The position numbers were made by a program, and so were the translations under genes. From positions 40,949 to 104,948 of the forward strand of contig ONTS01000002.1 in the NCBI GenBank assembly GCA_900320845.1: DNA of 64,000 nt, read 5' to 3'. The DNA comes from an uncultured Prevotellaceae bacterium (GTDB taxonomy: Bacteria; Bacteroidota; Bacteroidia; Bacteroidales; Bacteroidaceae). The notes beneath the pieces are model-generated. The model did not search any database. It had not been told where the DNA came from and worked only from the letters and a program-made list of their open reading frames with translations. How positions within the stretch are numbered: the first letter of the stretch is position 1; every line of letters begins with the position of its first letter. Positions 62,177-64,000 of this stretch are shown one piece after another.

Positions 62177-63727
62177 TTACTGGAACCACTGGGCTCCGCC
62201 TGTGCGGGAGCCGGCTACGAAACCGTAGCCGCGGTAGCCGTCGTAGTTCACGCCCACTTCACCACTGCTGAAGTACAGGCTGTAGGCGATGTCTGCGCTG
62301 CCGGGGTACGGCGACGACGACCAGTAGTAGCCGTACGTACCTACGTGGATCAACGTACCATTGCTGTAGTAGCCCAGGGCGGGCAGGAAGAAGTAGTCCG
62401 CAGTGTTGGAAGGCTTGCCGGCGATAGGACTCTTTGAAATGGTGCTGCTGGCGGAGGAACAGTTGGTGATGCTGGCGCCGGTAGGCTTGCCGGAAATCTT
62501 ATCCCAACGCTTCAGCCAGATGCCGCCTGTGTAAGGATAACCGGCCAAATACCAAACCGTTGTATTGTCCCAGTATACATTATCCGTCAAGTACCAGGTC
62601 AGCGCATTGTAGCAAGGCATGTTCCGCGCGCTGCCGTCAGCGCGGCAAGCACTGTTGGAGACCTTGTGAGCTTCGGTGCCGGTAATGGTGTTGTACCAAC
62701 GCCATTCATCACCTGCAGATGGAACAATCTGATAACCCGGGTCCTGTCCGTACCAGTACCACTGTTTGGCATCCCACATGTAGTAAGTGTCGGGGAAGTC
62801 GAACATGAACTCCGTGCGCTCAACGTTCAGCTTGTGCGCCACGCGGTAGTATTTGTTCACCGCAAACTCGCGCGCAGGGACGGTGTGCGTGCTTGTCATC
62901 GGCACGCCCATGTAGCGCACGTGGTAGGTGAACGTCAGCGTGTGGGTGCCCGGCTGAATCACCATGTAGCCGCCGCACTTCACCTGGTTCTGCGCCACGC
63001 CCACGGGGAAGCCGTAGCCCTTCTCACCGGTGATGAGACGGATGCTCTTGCCGCCGCCGCTCACGCTCGAAGTGTTGAGACCGGAAGAGTTGAAAGTATA
63101 CGTACCGCACAGGTTGTTGTTGCTCGTCACTGTCACACTGTCGAGGTAGATCGAACCCGACTCCTCCTGGTCGGCGAAGGGGACAACGATGAGGTAGGTA
63201 GCCTTGTGGCTCAGCGTGAAGCTGTAGGCATTGTTGTTGGAATTCTTCTCCGCGGTGGCAATGCCGCAGTCGCCGCTCACGGCAAAGTGCTCGGAGTTGT
63301 TGGACTCTGGCTGAACCTGACGGTTGGCAATACGAACCTTTAAACCAGAAGAGGTGGAAAGGTTGTTCTGACCCGTGTAGTAAACAGGATAGGAAGCTGC
63401 TGTGTAACTGCCGGGAAGCCAAAAGTCCGCGGAAGGCTGAGTGGCGTGGATGTTGGAGTGGTCGTCCTGAACATAAGTGCCGGAACTTGTCTCAACCCAA
63501 ATCTTGTCGCCGAGCGTCCAGTAGAAACTGCCTTCGGCATCCATGCTCGTCTTGCGGGGACCGAACAGAGAAGGGGATTCTTCGGGAGACGTACCCGAAC
63601 CGAAACGCGTGTAAACCCCAGGAACGGGAGGATCGTCGGGAGACTGAACCTCTTCAAGTGTGTCCTTGGAACAGCCGGCGAACAATGCCGACAGAAGAAG
63701 GAAGGAAAAAAGATGTCTGATTTTCAT
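62177..63727 (-). CDS. DGR target: lipoprotein with fimbrillin-like N-terminal region and C-type-lectin-like variable C-terminus
   Basis: 516 residues. The signal sequence ends in a lipobox (LFAGC, C19), followed by an acidic SKDTLEE, compatible with export to the cell surface. Residues 25-310 resemble fimbrillin-family proteins (FYWTLGDKIWVET, YPVYYTGQN, LSHKATYLIVVPF, EFAVNKYYRVAHKLNV). From about 325 to the end it is Trp/Tyr/Gly-rich (YYWSSSPYPGS, FVAGSRTGGAQWFQ), like the C-type-lectin or sulfatase-modifying-factor-like fold used by DGR targets. VR covers residues 446-515 and ends one codon before the stop. Variable residues are Tyr, Ser, Gly, Ile, His and Asp where TR encodes Asn. It probably binds a ligand on other cells, phage or host; which is unknown. 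First gene of the DGR operon. Confidence 0.88.
   Translation of the reverse strand: MKIRHLFSFLLLSALFAGCSKDTLEEVQSPDDPPVPGVYTRFGSGTSPEESPSLFGPRKTSMDAEGSFYWTLGDKIWVETSSGTYVQDDHSNIHATQPSADFWLPGSYTAASYPVYYTGQNNLSTSSGLKVRIANRQVQPESNNSEHFAVSGDCGIATAEKNSNNNAYSFTLSHKATYLIVVPFADQEESGSIYLDSVTVTSNNNLCGTYTFNSSGLNTSSVSGGGKSIRLITGEKGYGFPVGVAQNQVKCGGYMVIQPGTHTLTFTYHVRYMGVPMTSTHTVPAREFAVNKYYRVAHKLNVERTEFMFDFPDTYYMWDAKQWYWYGQDPGYQIVPSAGDEWRWYNTITGTEAHKVSNSACRADGSARNMPCYNALTWYLTDNVYWDNTTVWYLAGYPYTGGIWLKRWDKISGKPTGASITNCSSASSTISKSPIAGKPSNTADYFFLPALGYYSNGTLIHVGTYGYYWSSSPYPGSADIAYSLYFSSGEVGVNYDGYRGYGFVAGSRTGGAQWFQ
62183..62390 (-). repeat. DGR variable repeat (VR)
   Basis: 208 bp inside the 3' end of the target gene, residues 446-515. 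Compared with TR, almost every AAC codon has changed (to TAC, AGC, ATC, CAC, GGC or GAC) while non-adenine positions are identical. VR has one extra codon in the run that reads AAC TAC GAC GGC TAC versus four AAC in TR. The GC-rich 3' segment after the variable part is identical and should serve as the initiation-of-mutagenic-homing region. Confidence 0.95.
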
Positions 63728-63834
63728 TGTGAGATAATTTAATGGATTTTGAATAATTTGATGTCTTGTTGAATGGAAAAGCGCAAGCGGCGCGCAAAAA
63801 GGGCCGCCACCTTCACCAAAGGAAGAAAGGAGGG

Positions 63835-64000
63835 TCAGTCGTCCTCAGGCCAGTAGAAGCCCCAACCTTTGCCGGGGGTGTCGTTGTCGCCCAAATCACC
63901 ACCGAAGTCGGCACCACCGTGACCTGTACTGCCGCCGAAACCGTCGCCGGCACCACTGTGACCGCCACCGTCAGGGTCGGCATTGTCGTTGTCGCCCATG
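63835..64000 (-). CDS. C-terminus of a Gly/Asp-rich protein (5' part outside window)
   Basis: The frame is open to the right edge; 55 codons are visible. It is rich in Gly, Asp, Asn and His (GDNDNADPDGGGHSGAGDG) and ends GWGFYWPEDD. Such endings occur in Bacteroidales surface lipoproteins near fimbrillin-like genes, but no family can be named. It lies 107 bp upstream of the DGR target gene in the same direction and may share its transcript. Confidence 0.55.
   Translation of the reverse strand, partial: MGDNDNADPDGGGHSGAGDGFGGSTGHGGADFGGDLGDNDTPGKGWGFYWPEDD

Overview
The window looks like chromosomal DNA of a Prevotella-like member of the Bacteroidales. The evidence is the many TAnnTTTG (-7) promoter elements, some with a TTTG -33 box 19-20 bp upstream; the near absence of Shine-Dalgarno sequences; the short primary sigma factor of the Bacteroidetes type; NQR subunits; a TonB-dependent receptor with a carboxypeptidase-like N-terminus; an SDR-type threonine dehydrogenase; and several secreted proteins that share a Prevotella-style C-terminal tail. 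No tRNA, rRNA, CRISPR array, insertion sequence or integrase was found.

Layout. 1-3000: two secreted tail-bearing proteins with a small 55-residue gene between them. 3.2-10 kb: an MBL-fold hydrolase pair on the minus strand, an RluA-type pseudouridine synthase, then a hybrid sensor with no apparent phospho-acceptor histidine, its response regulator and a coupled membrane protein. 10-12.3 kb: a third tail-bearing secreted protein. 12.7-16.4 kb (minus): a secreted protein, threonine aldolase, an acidic-tailed conserved protein and a nitrilase-family amidase. 16.5-23 kb: mazG, a lipoprotein and tRNase Z, facing mutS2, an FHA protein and an HU-CCDC81/SPOR protein. 23-26.5 kb (minus): an ABC-F ATPase and rpsF-rpsR-rplI. 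26.8-34.5 kb: two small envelope proteins, glycerate kinase, a TonB-dependent receptor, nqrEF without nqrABCD, and a DUF2520 protein. 34.6-45.4 kb: a FemAB/GNAT-like protein, riboflavin synthase behind a long leader, a Gph-like phosphatase with a DUF5715/M15-like protein, then a housekeeping run of phoH, ubiE/menG, aroE, prfA, kdsC, maf and dipeptidyl peptidase III. 45.5-59 kb: aspS, luxS, a DUF1573 protein, a DUF3078 barrel, lon-tgt-lptG, an RhlE-type helicase, rpoD and threonine 3-dehydrogenase.

The standout is 59.1-63.7 kb on the minus strand, a complete, visibly GC-rich diversity-generating retroelement (DGR). In transcription order it holds a lipoprotein target with a fimbrillin-like N-terminal part and a C-type-lectin-like C-terminus carrying the variable repeat (VR, 62183-62390); two strong hairpins; a MutS-like accessory protein made only of MutS-like N- and C-terminal pieces; an Avd four-helix-bundle protein; a structured, repeat-bearing spacer; the template repeat (TR, 60545-60749); and a reverse transcriptase with the SQ and YVDD motifs. 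A base-by-base comparison of TR and VR shows about 23 substitutions, every one at a TR adenine, plus one extra codon in VR inside an (AAC)n tract. The element therefore looks recently active on a surface-exposed lipoprotein. A further Gly/Asp-rich protein begins beyond the right edge and ends just upstream of the target.
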